From assembly GCA_902591755.1 (NCBI GenBank), contig CACJBX010000004.1, positions 1 to 64,000 on the forward strand: 64,000 nucleotides of DNA, read 5' to 3'. The notes under the pieces were generated by a model, which saw only the letters and a program-made list of their open reading frames with translations, made no database searches and was not told the DNA's origin. Positions 41,899 through 52,585 of this stretch are shown here, piece by piece. The stretch comes from an uncultured Pelagibacteraceae bacterium. Its GTDB lineage: Bacteria > Pseudomonadota > Alphaproteobacteria > Pelagibacterales > Pelagibacteraceae. A program made the translations under genes and the position numbers. Each line of letters starts with the position of its first letter. The first letter of the stretch is position 1.

Positions 41899-42831
41899 TT
41901 ATTTAAACAAAAATGAAACAGATGTAGAATTTGATATTCTTCTAATTGCTTCACCCATTAAGTTAGAAATTGACAAAATTTCAATATTTTTAGCGGATCT
42001 TACTTTATTCTCATTATTAATTGTGTCTGTAATAACAAGTTTTTTAATTGGAGAATTTTTAATAGCTTTCACAGCATCTCCACTTAAAACTCCGTGAGTA
42101 ATATAAACATAAACGTCTTTTGCACCTCTTTGTTTAAGAGCCTTAGCAGCATTTATAATTGTTCCACCAGAGTCAATTATGTCATCATTTATTATGCAAG
42201 TTTTTCCTTTTACATCTCCAATTACATTCATGACTTGAGATTGGCCAGGCTTTGGTCTTCTCTTGTCAATAATTGCAAGCCCTACATTTAAATTTCTTCC
42301 TAGAGCTCTTGTTCGCTCAACTCCTCCGACATCAGGCGCAACACAAATTATATTTTTACTTTTAATTTTTTTCTTAATATGTCTTGCAAATAACGGTGTT
42401 GTAAAAAGGTTATCTACCGGAATATCAAAAAAACCTTGAATTTGACCAGCGTGTAAATCTACAGTAACAACTCTGTCTGCTCCTGCTTTTGTAATTAAAT
42501 TTGAAACTAGTTTTGCAGAAATAGAAGTTCTAGGAACCACTTTTCTATCTTGTCTTGCGTAACCAAAATAAGGAATTACTGCTGTGATATTTTTAGCAGA
42601 TGATCTTTTGAGAGCATCTATACAAAGTAACATTTCCATTAAATTGTCATTTGCTGGGGAAGAAACTGACTGAATGAAAAAAATGTTATTACCTCTTATA
42701 TTTTCGTTTATCTCCACATAAATTTCACCGTCTTTAAATTTTCTTATATTAGAATTTACAAGTTTTTCTTTTAAATATTTCGATATTTTTAAACTGAGAT
42801 TTTTATTGCTGTTTCCTGTGAGAAGTTTCAT
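41899..42831 (-). CDS. prs: Ribose-phosphate pyrophosphokinase
   Basis: FKDGEIYVEINENIRGNNIFFIQS; YFGYARQDRK; DLHAGQIQGFFDIPVDNL; IINDDIIDSGGTI. Confidence 0.97.
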   Translation of the reverse strand: MKLLTGNSNKNLSLKISKYLKEKLVNSNIRKFKDGEIYVEINENIRGNNIFFIQSVSSPANDNLMEMLLCIDALKRSSAKNITAVIPYFGYARQDRKVVPRTSISAKLVSNLITKAGADRVVTVDLHAGQIQGFFDIPVDNLFTTPLFARHIKKKIKSKNIICVAPDVGGVERTRALGRNLNVGLAIIDKRRPKPGQSQVMNVIGDVKGKTCIINDDIIDSGGTIINAAKALKQRGAKDVYVYITHGVLSGDAVKAIKNSPIKKLVITDTINNENKVRSAKNIEILSISNLMGEAIRRISNSTSVSFLFK

Positions 42832-42844
42832 TTTTTAGAAAAAG

Positions 42845-43600
42845 TTATTTAAGCATAATTATAGATATATTTCTACCATAATCATTCTCTTTATTTTTTA
42901 AAGCTCTCCTTGCACTAAAGAATTCAGTCCTATTTTTGAAAGTATCTTTGTTAATTATATCTATATTATTAATCTTTAATGATCTTAATTGAGATTTGAT
43001 AAATTCTTTTAAATTAAAAAAAATTCTACTTTTTTTAAAGTAAAAAAATTTATGATTTCGACTATTAAGGTTTAAAAATTTTTTCATAAAATTCCTCTTT
43101 ACCTCGTAATTTTCTCCAAATATTGATGGACCTATGACTACAGATATATTTTGGTTTTTAGAGCCTTTTTTAATCATAAATTTTATACACTTTTTTAGAA
43201 TATTTTTAAAAGCGCCCTTCCAGCCAACATGGATAGCTGCAATCATTGGCAATTTTTTGTCATAAATAAGAACTGGTGCACAATCAGCAGTTAAAATACC
43301 TAAAGCTAAATTTTTCTTTGTTGTAATCAAGCCATCGCCGACAAGCTTTTTTGAGGGTCTTTTCAAAATAAAGTGACATTTGTTACTATGTATTTGTTTA
43401 AGCAATATTAAGTTTTTTGGAGAAACTTTAAACTTTTTCGAGATAATCTTTAAATTTTTTTTAACATTAGAAATTTTATCATTAGAACCGGGTCCACAAT
43501 TTAAGGCACTATAAATTCCATTTGATACCCCACCTTTTTTTCCAAAAAAACCATGTGAAATATTTTTAAACTTTATTAATTTTTTAGATTTTAATGTCAT
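42845..43600 (-). CDS. pgeF: Purine nucleoside phosphorylase/polyphenol oxidase, YfiH/PgeF family
   Basis: GILTADCAPVLIYD; AAIHVGWKGAFKNIL; VIGPSIFGENYEV. Confidence 0.92.
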   Translation of the reverse strand: MTLKSKKLIKFKNISHGFFGKKGGVSNGIYSALNCGPGSNDKISNVKKNLKIISKKFKVSPKNLILLKQIHSNKCHFILKRPSKKLVGDGLITTKKNLALGILTADCAPVLIYDKKLPMIAAIHVGWKGAFKNILKKCIKFMIKKGSKNQNISVVIGPSIFGENYEVKRNFMKKFLNLNSRNHKFFYFKKSRIFFNLKEFIKSQLRSLKINNIDIINKDTFKNRTEFFSARRALKNKENDYGRNISIIMLK

Positions 43601-44633
43601 TAAACCCTGTCTTAAAATTGTTGTCCTTCGTGGTTACAAACATTACTTTAAACAATTCACCCATCTCATCTTTGTGTGTTAGCCTTCTTATTCTTGTATA
43701 AAGATCTGTTTTTTTTAGGAAACTCATTTTTTTCGATACTATTTCAGCTCTTAAATCTATTCCCATGTTTTTTAAAAAACTTCCTTGATTAGTAATACCA
43801 CCAACTTTCAATCCATTTAAATTAACAATTTGTTTGATAAAGTTAAAATTTATATGATGAGTTATATCAATATTTTGGTAGTCATCAAAAATATTTACTT
43901 TTTTATGATTTTTAATCCCTTGTAAACTATCATACATTTTTTTGTCAGAGGTACCATAATCAATTAATAAAATTCCCCCCGCAGAAGATTTGATTTTTTT
44001 ACAAATACTTTTTAGATATTTGACCATTAAAGGTGAAAATTCTATAAAACTTTGATTTTCGTCGATTCCTTGATTAAAAATTTTCTCCATATTTTTTTTA
44101 GTAACTTTTTTCTTCTCAAGAGAGAATTTTCCACTTTTGTTTAATAATACAAAATTTTCATACCATTCCTCATTTATTTTAATAAACTGCTTTATTGGCA
44201 AAGCATCAAAAAATTCGTTAGCCAAAAATATAGTTGGAGAATTTGGTAATTCATCAAAATTATCCAACCACTTGACACTTTTAAAAAATTTTTTTTTTTG
44301 TAATTTCTTAAGAGACATGCTCTTTTCAAAAATAAAAAATTTAAATTTATCTTTTACAATTTCTAATTTATTCAATGTATTAATTAAGACCTCTATGAGT
44401 TCACCATTTCCTGCACCCAATTCTACTAAATTGATTTTTTCTGGTTTATTTAAATTTTCCCAAAATGATACAACCCAAATAGCAATCATTTCAGAAAAAA
44501 GTTTTGAAATTCCTGGAGATGTAATAAAATCTCCTCTTCGACCAAATTCTATTTTTTTTTGATAATAGCCTCTATTTTTTTCATAAAGAGATTTATCAAT
44601 AAAATTATCTAGTGATTGAGACTTAGCGATCAT
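43584..44633 (-). CDS. SAM-dependent methyltransferase, MidA/NDUFAF7 family
   Basis: GDFITSPGISKLFSEMIAIWVV; VELGAGNGELIEVL; LANEFFDALPIKQF; GGILLIDYG. Confidence 0.9.
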   Translation of the reverse strand: MIAKSQSLDNFIDKSLYEKNRGYYQKKIEFGRRGDFITSPGISKLFSEMIAIWVVSFWENLNKPEKINLVELGAGNGELIEVLINTLNKLEIVKDKFKFFIFEKSMSLKKLQKKKFFKSVKWLDNFDELPNSPTIFLANEFFDALPIKQFIKINEEWYENFVLLNKSGKFSLEKKKVTKKNMEKIFNQGIDENQSFIEFSPLMVKYLKSICKKIKSSAGGILLIDYGTSDKKMYDSLQGIKNHKKVNIFDDYQNIDITHHINFNFIKQIVNLNGLKVGGITNQGSFLKNMGIDLRAEIVSKKMSFLKKTDLYTRIRRLTHKDEMGELFKVMFVTTKDNNFKTGFNDIKI

Positions 44634-45394
44634 TTTTTTACTAATTTAAAAAGTATTACTCCAGAAATAAAAAATGCAATTGATAACATTTGTCCGTATG
44701 TAAAAATATCCATTAAGATACCTAGATGCGCATCTGGCTCCCTTGTAAACTCAATTATAAATCTGAAAAGAGAATAAAAAATTAAAAATAGTGACGATAT
44801 TACTCCAGGTACTTCTGAAAATTTTTTCCAAAGGAAATTTAGAATTATGAACAAAACAATACCTTCAAAAAAACTTTCGTATAATTGCGAAGGATGTCTA
44901 AAAAGATTATCTACCTTATTAAAATTAACTGAAAAAATAAAATCAGTTTCTCTGCCGTAAAGTTCAGAATTTATAAAATTTGCAACCCTACCTAAAAAAA
45001 TTCCTATCGGTGCTGTAAGGGACACCAAATCTGTATATCTGAAAAAGTTTAAATTATATTTTTGAGTAAACACATAAGTGGCTAAGCAAACACCCAGCAA
45101 GCCACCATGAAAAGACATACCACCTTGCCAAATAAAAAATATTTCAAAAGGATGACTTAAATAATAAAAAAAATTATAAAAAACTACGTAGCCTAGTCTT
45201 CCACCAATAATCACCCCTAAAATCAGATAAGTAATAAAATCGTCAACTAAAGTTTTTTCCCTCAAATCTTTAATTAAGAAATTTTTGATATAAAACCAAC
45301 CTATCAAAAAACCAAAAATATATGCTAATGAATACCACCTTATTTGAAAGGACAAAAATTCAAACGCGACAGGATCTAGATTATTTACAAACAT
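44630..45394 (-). CDS. lgt: Prolipoprotein diacylglyceryl transferase
   Basis: IRWYSLAYIFGFLIGW; WQGGMSFHGGLLGV; GIFLGRVANFINSELYGR; HPSQLYESFFEG. Confidence 0.96.
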   Translation of the reverse strand: MFVNNLDPVAFEFLSFQIRWYSLAYIFGFLIGWFYIKNFLIKDLREKTLVDDFITYLILGVIIGGRLGYVVFYNFFYYLSHPFEIFFIWQGGMSFHGGLLGVCLATYVFTQKYNLNFFRYTDLVSLTAPIGIFLGRVANFINSELYGRETDFIFSVNFNKVDNLFRHPSQLYESFFEGIVLFIILNFLWKKFSEVPGVISSLFLIFYSLFRFIIEFTREPDAHLGILMDIFTYGQMLSIAFFISGVILFKLVKK

Positions 45395-45438
45395 TATAAA
45401 AATGAAATATAAGATATACTATCGTAAAAAAAAAAAAT

Positions 45439-45681
45439 ATGTCAAAGTCTAAATTTATCATTGAAAAATTTGCAAAATTATTTGAACAAGGAATTATATC
45501 TTATAAAGATTTAAGCGAAGAAATCGTTAATATCATAAGATCTCAAAGGGATGAAATTGTTTTAAGAATGAAGATTTCTACAAAAGAGGAGACTGAGGTA
45601 TTAAAGAAACGAATAGAAAAACTAGAAAAGGAAATTAAAACTTTAAAGTCTAAAAAAATTAAAAAGGCAAAGAGATCTTAA
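45439..45681 (+). CDS. BMFP-domain/UbiK-like accessory protein
   Basis: 80 aa; amphipathic N-terminus, then EEIVNIIRSQRDEIVLRMKISTKEETEVLKKRIEKLEKEIKTL, the pattern of COG2960/UbiK proteins. Confidence 0.55.
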   Translation: MSKSKFIIEKFAKLFEQGIISYKDLSEEIVNIIRSQRDEIVLRMKISTKEETEVLKKRIEKLEKEIKTLKSKKIKKAKRS

Positions 45682-46972
45682 CCCTCAAACCGCCAAGATT
45701 AGATTTATCTAATGTAATACTACCCCCGTGGGATCTCACTACATCTGATGAGATTGATAAACCCAAGCCAACACTGGACTTAGAGTCACCTCTTCCTTTA
45801 TTTATTTTGTAAAATGGTTTAAAAACGTTTTCATATTCACTCTCAGCTATTCCAGGACCGTCATCATCAACAGTAATTATCAAATTTTTATGAATCTTTT
45901 TTAAATTTACCAAAACTTTATTTGAGTATTTAAGGGAATTATTAATTAAGTTATCTATGCACCTATTTATTAAACTTTTTCTTCCATTAAAAAAAATCTC
46001 TTTCTCTATATTAGAAGTAATATTGTTATTCTCATATTTAATAATTGAATGATTTAGTAATTTTGAAATATCAAAAAGTTCAGTTTTTTCAGATGATGTA
46101 GAGCTAGTAAATTGAAGGTATTCATTTAACATTTTTTCCATATCTTCCACATCTTCAGATAATTTACGTGAAATCTTTTCGTCTTTTATTAGAGCAAGTT
46201 GAAGTTTAATTCTAGTCAGTGGAGTTCTCAAGTCATGGCTTATACCTGAAAGCATTTCAGATCTTTGGTTTAAGTGTCTCAATATTCTCTTTCTCATTCT
46301 TTCAAACTCAAAACCAGCTTGCCTTATCTCCAGAGCACCCGAGGGTCTAAACTCCTCAACATCCTCACCTCTGCCAAATTTTTCTGATGCTTTTGCTAAA
46401 TTTATTATTGGACGAGTTTGATTTTTTAAGAAGATTAGAGCGATTGTAATTAACAAAAATGCTGGGAATGTTATCCATAACGCAAATAATCTGGCCGATG
46501 TATTGGTGACTCTATTCTTTGGAATTAAAAATTCAAAATATCCATTGAGATATTCAATCTTCAACTCAATTAATTCTTTATACGTAGTTGTATCAAACCA
46601 ATAATTATTAAATTTATTTTTCAATTCTCTTCTCAGAGTTCTATCCATGGGACTAAACCATCTTTCCACATCTGTTTCTGGAATATCCCCAAATGTCTGA
46701 AACTTCACATTAAAATTATGATGTTCTTTAAATAGTTTAATCAAATTATCTTTTTCATATTCCTCATTTTCGTACGCATCTATAAAAAATTTAATTTCAC
46801 CCACTAAAGCCCTGGTCATTCCTTTATTAGTTTTTATCCAGAGGCTATCAAAAAAAACAATCGATATAATAATTTGCAATATTATTACTGGTGTAGCTAC
46901 AATTAGTAATGCTCTATAAAAAAGTCTTTTTGGAAGTAACTTTTTGATATAACTACTCAACCCAGAGAACAT
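45659..46972 (-). CDS. Sensor histidine kinase (EnvZ-like)
   Basis: TM segments, HAMP region, MLSGISHDLRTPLTRIKLQL H-box, NLINNSLKYS, DDDGPGIAESE, GLGLSISSDVVRSHGGSI. Track start is 47026; Met at 46972 (MFSGLSSYIKKLLPKRLF) is more plausible. Confidence 0.92.
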   Translation of the reverse strand: MFSGLSSYIKKLLPKRLFYRALLIVATPVIILQIIISIVFFDSLWIKTNKGMTRALVGEIKFFIDAYENEEYEKDNLIKLFKEHHNFNVKFQTFGDIPETDVERWFSPMDRTLRRELKNKFNNYWFDTTTYKELIELKIEYLNGYFEFLIPKNRVTNTSARLFALWITFPAFLLITIALIFLKNQTRPIINLAKASEKFGRGEDVEEFRPSGALEIRQAGFEFERMRKRILRHLNQRSEMLSGISHDLRTPLTRIKLQLALIKDEKISRKLSEDVEDMEKMLNEYLQFTSSTSSEKTELFDISKLLNHSIIKYENNNITSNIEKEIFFNGRKSLINRCIDNLINNSLKYSNKVLVNLKKIHKNLIITVDDDGPGIAESEYENVFKPFYKINKGRGDSKSSVGLGLSISSDVVRSHGGSITLDKSNLGGLRVKISLPF

Positions 46973-47630
46973 AGCCCGAACCTCTAATTGTTTGTAAGTA
47001 TTTTGGATTTTTTGGATTTGTCTCAATTTTTTTTCTGAGCCTAGTAATAATTACATCAATTGATCTTTCTTTATCGATTTTAATTAAATTACCAATATCA
47101 ATTCTTGAAAATACTTTACCAGGATTATTTATCATTTTTTCTAAAATAGTTTTTTCAGTATTGTTAATTTTAAAATTACTATTTTGATTGGTAATCATCA
47201 ACTTATTTAAATCTATTTTAATTGAGCCGAATTCAAGGACATGTTTAAGATTTACTTTTTTGGTTTTTTTTAAGATATTATTAATCCTTAATAAAAGTTC
47301 CTTAGGCTCAAAAGGTTTGGGCAAATAATCATCTGCACCTGTTTCTAACCCTTCAACTCTTTCACTCGCTTCTCCTTTAGCTGTAAGTAAAATGATTGGC
47401 ACATTTAAATTATTTTTATTTTCAGAAATAAATTCTAAACCACTTTTACCAGGCATCATTATATCCAAAACTAAAAGATCAAATTTTATTGTTGAAATCT
47501 TTTCTTTCGCTTCTAATGCATTTGAAGCTGTATTTACTAAATACCCATTTTCATTTAAAAATTGTTTAAGTAATGACCTTATTCCTTCATCATCATCAAT
47601 TACTAAAATATGAGATTTAAAACTTTCCAT
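46953..47630 (-). CDS. Two-component response regulator, OmpR family
   Basis: Receiver ILVIDDDEGIRSLLKQFL...DLLVLDIMMPGKSG...LLTAKGEASERVEGLETGADDYLPKPFEPKEL plus winged helix. Confidence 0.94.
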   Translation of the reverse strand: MESFKSHILVIDDDEGIRSLLKQFLNENGYLVNTASNALEAKEKISTIKFDLLVLDIMMPGKSGLEFISENKNNLNVPIILLTAKGEASERVEGLETGADDYLPKPFEPKELLLRINNILKKTKKVNLKHVLEFGSIKIDLNKLMITNQNSNFKINNTEKTILEKMINNPGKVFSRIDIGNLIKIDKERSIDVIITRLRKKIETNPKNPKYLQTIRGSGYVLWVE

Positions 47631-48060
47631 CGATTATTCTTTTTAAAACTATTTCAAAATTTATCACTTCTTTCGAACTTGAGTTAAGTAATGCTTTATA
47701 AATTCTTTTTTTTTGGGATAAAAAAATTTCGTCAAATATTTTCTTACCTTTATCATTTAAAAAAATATGTTTTACTCTTGTGTCCTTTGTATCTTTTTTA
47801 AATTCTAGATAATTTAATTTTTTTAAATCATTTATAACTCTATTTAAACTTTGTTTTGTTACGTTTAGCTTGTTAAGTAATTGAGTAATAGTGATTCCAT
47901 CATAAAATGATATCAAATGCATAGCTTTATGATGAGCCGTTCCTAAATTGTATTTTTTAAGTACTTTTTTTGAATCATTAAATGTTTCCCTGTACCCCAC
48001 AAATATTTTTTCAATAAAACCTTTTAATTGTTCATCTTTTAAGTAAAGAAGATTTTTCAT
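47617..48060 (-). CDS. MarR family transcriptional regulator
   Basis: 147 aa; ITQLLNKLNVTKQSLNRVINDLKKLNYLEFKKDTKDTRVKHIFLNDKGKKIFD winged HTH. Confidence 0.88.
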   Translation of the reverse strand: MKNLLYLKDEQLKGFIEKIFVGYRETFNDSKKVLKKYNLGTAHHKAMHLISFYDGITITQLLNKLNVTKQSLNRVINDLKKLNYLEFKKDTKDTRVKHIFLNDKGKKIFDEIFLSQKKRIYKALLNSSSKEVINFEIVLKRIIDGKF

Positions 48061-48075
48061 AATTGGTAAGTTATA

Positions 48076-48104
48076 TTGACATATTATATATAGGAATATA
48101 TTTT
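48076..48104 (+). promoter_or_regulatory. Candidate sigma70-type promoter for ilvE
   Basis: TTGACA at 48076-48081 with a TATATT/TATTTT -10-like element at 48097-48104, 15-17 nt spacer, in the MarR/ilvE divergent region. Confidence 0.4.
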
Positions 48105-48125
48105 TTATAAATAAATCTTTTTAAT

Positions 48126-49007
48126 ATGATTCCTTACGATAAAAGAGATGGTAAAATATGGTACAATTCAGACTTAGTTGATTGGTCTGATGTAAAGCTA
48201 CATGTGTTAAGTCATGGTTTACACTATGGAAGTTGTGTATTTGAAGGTGAAAGAGTTTATGATGGAAATATTTTTAAACTTGAGGAACATACTTCAAGAT
48301 TTTTTTATTCAGCAAAAAGAATGGGTTTTGAAATTCCTTATTCTGAGAGCGACATAAATATCGCAACAAAAAAAATTGTATCAGCTCAAAATGTAAAAAA
48401 TGGTTATGTAAGACCTGTAGCTTGGAGAGGAAGTGAGATGATGGCAATCTCGGCTCAACAAACAAAAATTCATGTGGCCATCGCAACTTGGGAGTGGGGA
48501 TCTTATTTTGATCCTAAACTTAAAACTGATGGTATTAAGTTAAATATATCAAATTGGAGAAGACCTTCTCCTGACTCTATACCATGGGATACAAAAGCTT
48601 CAGGACTTTACATGATTTGCACTTTGTCAAAACACGAAGCAGAGAGACAAGGCTATACAGATTCTCTAATGTTAGATCACGAGGGAAATGTTGCAGAAGC
48701 AACTGGTGCAAATATTTTTTTCAAGGACACTAAAGGGGAACTGCATACTCCAGTACCAGACTCATTCTTAGATGGAATTACTAGAAGAACTGTGATTGAA
48801 ATTGCAAAATCTAAAAATATCAAAGTTATTGAGAGAAAAATCTCACCTAACGAATTAAATGATTTTGTTGGATGCTTCTTAACAGGTACTGCAGCAGAGG
48901 TAACCCCTGTTTCGAAAATATCAAATTATTCTTTTAAAGTTTGCAAAACAATAATGGATTTATCAGATAGTTATCAATCTTTTGTTAGAAAAAAAATTGC
49001 AGCTTAA
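48126..49007 (+). CDS. ilvE: Branched-chain amino acid aminotransferase
   Basis: VLSHGLHYGSCVFEGERVYDGNIFKLEEHTSRFFYSAKRMGF; VAEATGANIFF; FLTGTAAEVTPV. Confidence 0.95.
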   Translation: MIPYDKRDGKIWYNSDLVDWSDVKLHVLSHGLHYGSCVFEGERVYDGNIFKLEEHTSRFFYSAKRMGFEIPYSESDINIATKKIVSAQNVKNGYVRPVAWRGSEMMAISAQQTKIHVAIATWEWGSYFDPKLKTDGIKLNISNWRRPSPDSIPWDTKASGLYMICTLSKHEAERQGYTDSLMLDHEGNVAEATGANIFFKDTKGELHTPVPDSFLDGITRRTVIEIAKSKNIKVIERKISPNELNDFVGCFLTGTAAEVTPVSKISNYSFKVCKTIMDLSDSYQSFVRKKIAA

Positions 49008-49589
49008 TTATTTGTTGTCTTCTGATATTGCATGATCAATGCCTTTTCTCAGATAATCGTAAGCTGTATATAAGGTGATAAAAGCTGAAAGCCATAACAA
49101 TATAATACCAATAGTTTGTGCGTTGTAGTCTTGAAAATTAATTATTTTATTTCCAGTTTCACCAGTTAAAAGTAATGATATTGAAAACATCTGTAAGAAA
49201 GTTTTTAATTTAGCTAATCCTGATACTGGCAAATTCACTTTTCCTTTTGCTAAAAATTCTCTCAGGCCTGAAATTAAAATTTCACGAGTTAAAATAATTA
49301 TTGCTGCAATTACCTCATAATTTTTTATTGTTCCATCCATCACGAGCAAAATAAGTGCTGTTGCTACAATAATTTTGTCTGCTATAGGATCTAAGAGTTC
49401 TCCGAGTTTAGACTCCTCTTTGTATAATCGTGCAAGTAGTCCATCCAAAAAATCAGTAAAAGATGCAATAACAAATAACGTAAATGGAATTATATCTCCG
49501 TAAAACCCAGGTAAGTAATATGTTAAAACAAAAACTGGGACTATTATAATTCGTCCGATCGTTAGGTAATTAGGAAATTTTATTTTCAT
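49008..49589 (-). CDS. pgsA: CDP-diacylglycerol--glycerol-3-phosphate 3-phosphatidyltransferase
   Basis: [45 protein letters not shown]. Confidence 0.95.
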   Translation of the reverse strand: MKIKFPNYLTIGRIIIVPVFVLTYYLPGFYGDIIPFTLFVIASFTDFLDGLLARLYKEESKLGELLDPIADKIIVATALILLVMDGTIKNYEVIAAIIILTREILISGLREFLAKGKVNLPVSGLAKLKTFLQMFSISLLLTGETGNKIINFQDYNAQTIGIILLWLSAFITLYTAYDYLRKGIDHAISEDNK

Positions 49590-51421
49590 TCGTGGAAGAA
49601 ATTATATATCTTTTTTGCAACTTTTTCTTCAACTCCTTCCACTGACTTAATCTCATCCAAACTAGCAGACTCCACTGCTCTTGCTGAACCAAAATGGTTA
49701 AGCAAAGCTCTTTTTCTAATTGATCCTATACCTTCTATTTGATCCAATAAAGATTTACTAATACCTTTTTTTCTTCGAGCTCTGTGAGCGCTAATTGCAA
49801 ACCTGTGGGATTCATCTCTAATTCTTTGAAGAAAAAACAAAGTAGGGTCATTTTTTGAAAACTTGTATTCTTTTCCATTATGAAAAAAAGTTTCATTACC
49901 ACTATTTCTAAACTTCCCTTTAGCAATCGCTATTAGCGGAATATCATGAAGTCCAAAATCATTTAATGTCTCTCTTGCTACTGAATATTGACCTTTTCCT
50001 CCATCAACAAAAATAAGATCAGGAAATGAAAGATGACCTTCTTTTTCTTGCACCGCTTTTTTGAATCTTCTTGTAAGTACTTCTTTCATCATACCATAAT
50101 CGTCTTGTTCATTTTTCTTCATTTTTATATTGAATTTCCTATATCTTTTTTTAATAAATCCCTCATCTCCATAAGAAATTAATGCTCCAACACTATTTGT
50201 ACCTTGAATATGACTATTGTCGTAAACTTCAATAAGATTAATATTAGTTTCCAAATCAAATTTTGCGACAACCGATTCAAATAGCTCTCTGTTATTTTGA
50301 GTTTCATGAAGCTTTCTATTCAAACTATCTTTAGCATTTTTAATTGCTTGATTAATTACTTTTAACTTTGAACCTTTTTTTGCAACTGAAATATTCACTT
50401 GCTTACCTTCTTTTTGTGAAAGCGTCTGTTCTATCAAAATTTTCTCTTTAATTTCTTGGGATAGAATAATTGAGGATGGAACACTTTTATTTTCATAAAA
50501 TTGCGAAACAAAAGAATTTAAAATATTTTCTAAATTTTCATCAGGATCATGTTTTGGAAAAAAAGCTTGATTACCCCAATTTTGTTTAGATCGGTAAAAA
50601 AATACTTGAATACAAGTTTGTCCAGATTCTTTATATGCCGCAATAACATCAGCTTCAACTAAGTTTGCTTCATTTATCCTTTGAGATGATTGAATTATGT
50701 TAAGCGATTTTATTCTATCTCTTAGAATTCCTGCTTTCTCAAAATCAAGACTCTCGCTAGCTTTTTCCATTTGATCGGATAAATTTTTTTGTATCTTTCT
50801 CGATTTACCTGAGACAAATTCAATAGCATCATCAACGGTTCTTTTGTATTCGCTTTCATCGATATAACCAACACAAGGACCTGAGCATCTTTTGATCTGA
50901 TATAAAATACAAGGTCTTTCTCTATTTTTAAAAACAGTGTCATCACAAACTCTAAGATGGAATATTTTTTGGATCATTTTTATAGTCCAGTTAGCAGATC
51001 CGGCAGATGCAAAAGGACCAAAATAAAAACCTTCCTTAGTTTTTTTACCCCTATGTCTTTTTATTTGAGACCACTTGTCTTTATTACCGATAAAAATAAA
51101 TGGAAAAGATTTGTCGTCTCTTAGTAAGATATTAAACTTTGGTTTGTGTTTTTTAATAAGATTAGCTTCAAGAAGAAGTGCCTCACTTTCATTTGATGTA
51201 GTTGTAATCTCAATTTTTCGTGTTTGAGATAGCATTCTCTCAGTCCTAATAATATGATTTTTTTCCGATACATAACTTTTGAGTCTGTTAGGCAGGTTTT
51301 TTGCTTTACCAACATAAAGAATTTGATCTTTATCACCCAGCATCTTGTAAACACCTGGAAGCTTTGGAATTAAAGGCAACTCTTTTTTTATGATTTCTTT
51401 TCCAATTTCAGAACTAATCAT
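49586..51421 (-). CDS. uvrC: Excinuclease ABC subunit C
   Basis: [63 protein letters not shown]; HhH domain. Track start is 51451; Met at 51421 minimises overlap with folB. Confidence 0.96.
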   Translation of the reverse strand: MISSEIGKEIIKKELPLIPKLPGVYKMLGDKDQILYVGKAKNLPNRLKSYVSEKNHIIRTERMLSQTRKIEITTTSNESEALLLEANLIKKHKPKFNILLRDDKSFPFIFIGNKDKWSQIKRHRGKKTKEGFYFGPFASAGSANWTIKMIQKIFHLRVCDDTVFKNRERPCILYQIKRCSGPCVGYIDESEYKRTVDDAIEFVSGKSRKIQKNLSDQMEKASESLDFEKAGILRDRIKSLNIIQSSQRINEANLVEADVIAAYKESGQTCIQVFFYRSKQNWGNQAFFPKHDPDENLENILNSFVSQFYENKSVPSSIILSQEIKEKILIEQTLSQKEGKQVNISVAKKGSKLKVINQAIKNAKDSLNRKLHETQNNRELFESVVAKFDLETNINLIEVYDNSHIQGTNSVGALISYGDEGFIKKRYRKFNIKMKKNEQDDYGMMKEVLTRRFKKAVQEKEGHLSFPDLIFVDGGKGQYSVARETLNDFGLHDIPLIAIAKGKFRNSGNETFFHNGKEYKFSKNDPTLFFLQRIRDESHRFAISAHRARRKKGISKSLLDQIEGIGSIRKRALLNHFGSARAVESASLDEIKSVEGVEEKVAKKIYNFFHE

Positions 51422-51833
51422 GACTTCTTTTTTTTGAGATTTGTATCCCAACAGAAGAGCAATCTCTCATTATCTCGAGTTTTTCTATTTGAAGGCTTAT
51501 CTTATCTATTCTTTTATCTTTAAAAAGTTCATCAAAAACATCTTCTGCTAATGTTTCAAGAAAATTGTAATGTTTTTTTTTAACAAGTTTTTTAATTAAT
51601 CTTACAACTTTTGCGTAATTTACAATTGATTTAATGTCCTTATCACTTGATGGTTTTTTGTCTACATAATCTATTTCAAGTGAAAATTTTACTTTTTGTT
51701 TTTTTTCTTTTTCAAAGTCAAAATATCCAATTTTAAGATCTAGAAGTAATTCTTTTATAAGAACTTTTTTTTCATAATTAAAAAGCCTTTTAGATTTACT
51801 AATTTTTACGATTTTTAAATTACTTCTTTTCAT
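51414..51833 (-). CDS. folB: Dihydroneopterin aldolase
   Basis: [52 protein letters not shown]. Confidence 0.82.
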   Translation of the reverse strand: MKRSNLKIVKISKSKRLFNYEKKVLIKELLLDLKIGYFDFEKEKKQKVKFSLEIDYVDKKPSSDKDIKSIVNYAKVVRLIKKLVKKKHYNFLETLAEDVFDELFKDKRIDKISLQIEKLEIMRDCSSVGIQISKKRSHD

Positions 51834-52585
51834 TCCTTACCCTTCAAGACATCTGGTGTTTGCCAGTTTAAGCTTTGACCACTATCGATTGAAATAACTT
51901 GTCCTGTAATAGATCTATTTTTGATAAAAAAGTCAACAGCTCTACATATTTCTTCCACGTCTACTTGTTTTTTTAAAAGGGTTGAGAGATATTGCCTTCT
52001 AAAGTGACCTTTTGATTGCCTTTTATTTTTAATCGTTGGTCCAGGTGCTATTCCATTAACTCTTACACGAGGTGCAAGACTCATGGCACTAGTTTTTGTC
52101 AAAGTATAAAGACCTGTTTTACTTAAAGTATATGAAAAAAAAAAGGGGGTAAGTTTAAAAACTCTTTGATCAATTATGTTTATAATATTGTTATTTTTTC
52201 CTTTTATATTTTTTCCAAATTCTCTCGATAATATTGCTGGAGCTTTAAGATTAATAGATAAATGTTTTTCCCAACTACTTGAATTGAAATTATCTAGTTT
52301 ATCGTTCTCAAAAATTGATGCATTATTTATTAAACAATCGAAGTATTTTAGTTTCGATTTTGCAAATTTTACTATCTTATTTACATCTTTTTCTTTTCCT
52401 AAATCACCCTTGACAAGATAGACCTTTGATCCTGTTTTTATCAATTCTTTTTTTAAATTTTCAGCTTTCGATTTTGATTTATTATAATGTATGACTATGT
52501 CTTTATTAATTCCAGATAAACTCCTAGCGATTGCAGCACCTATTCTAGTTGCTCCCCCAGTTATTATTATTTTTTGTGCTTCCAC
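51830..52585 (-). CDS. Short-chain dehydrogenase/reductase (FolM-like)
   Basis: [64 protein letters not shown]; next to folB. Confidence 0.87.
   Translation of the reverse strand: MEAQKIIITGGATRIGAAIARSLSGINKDIVIHYNKSKSKAENLKKELIKTGSKVYLVKGDLGKEKDVNKIVKFAKSKLKYFDCLINNASIFENDKLDNFNSSSWEKHLSINLKAPAILSREFGKNIKGKNNNIINIIDQRVFKLTPFFFSYTLSKTGLYTLTKTSAMSLAPRVRVNGIAPGPTIKNKRQSKGHFRRQYLSTLLKKQVDVEEICRAVDFFIKNRSITGQVISIDSGQSLNWQTPDVLKGKE

Noticed and set aside
45426-45437. 12-A tract upstream of the UbiK-like gene
   Set aside because: Intergenic A-tract in a very AT-rich genome; no further signal beyond a possible promoter element.
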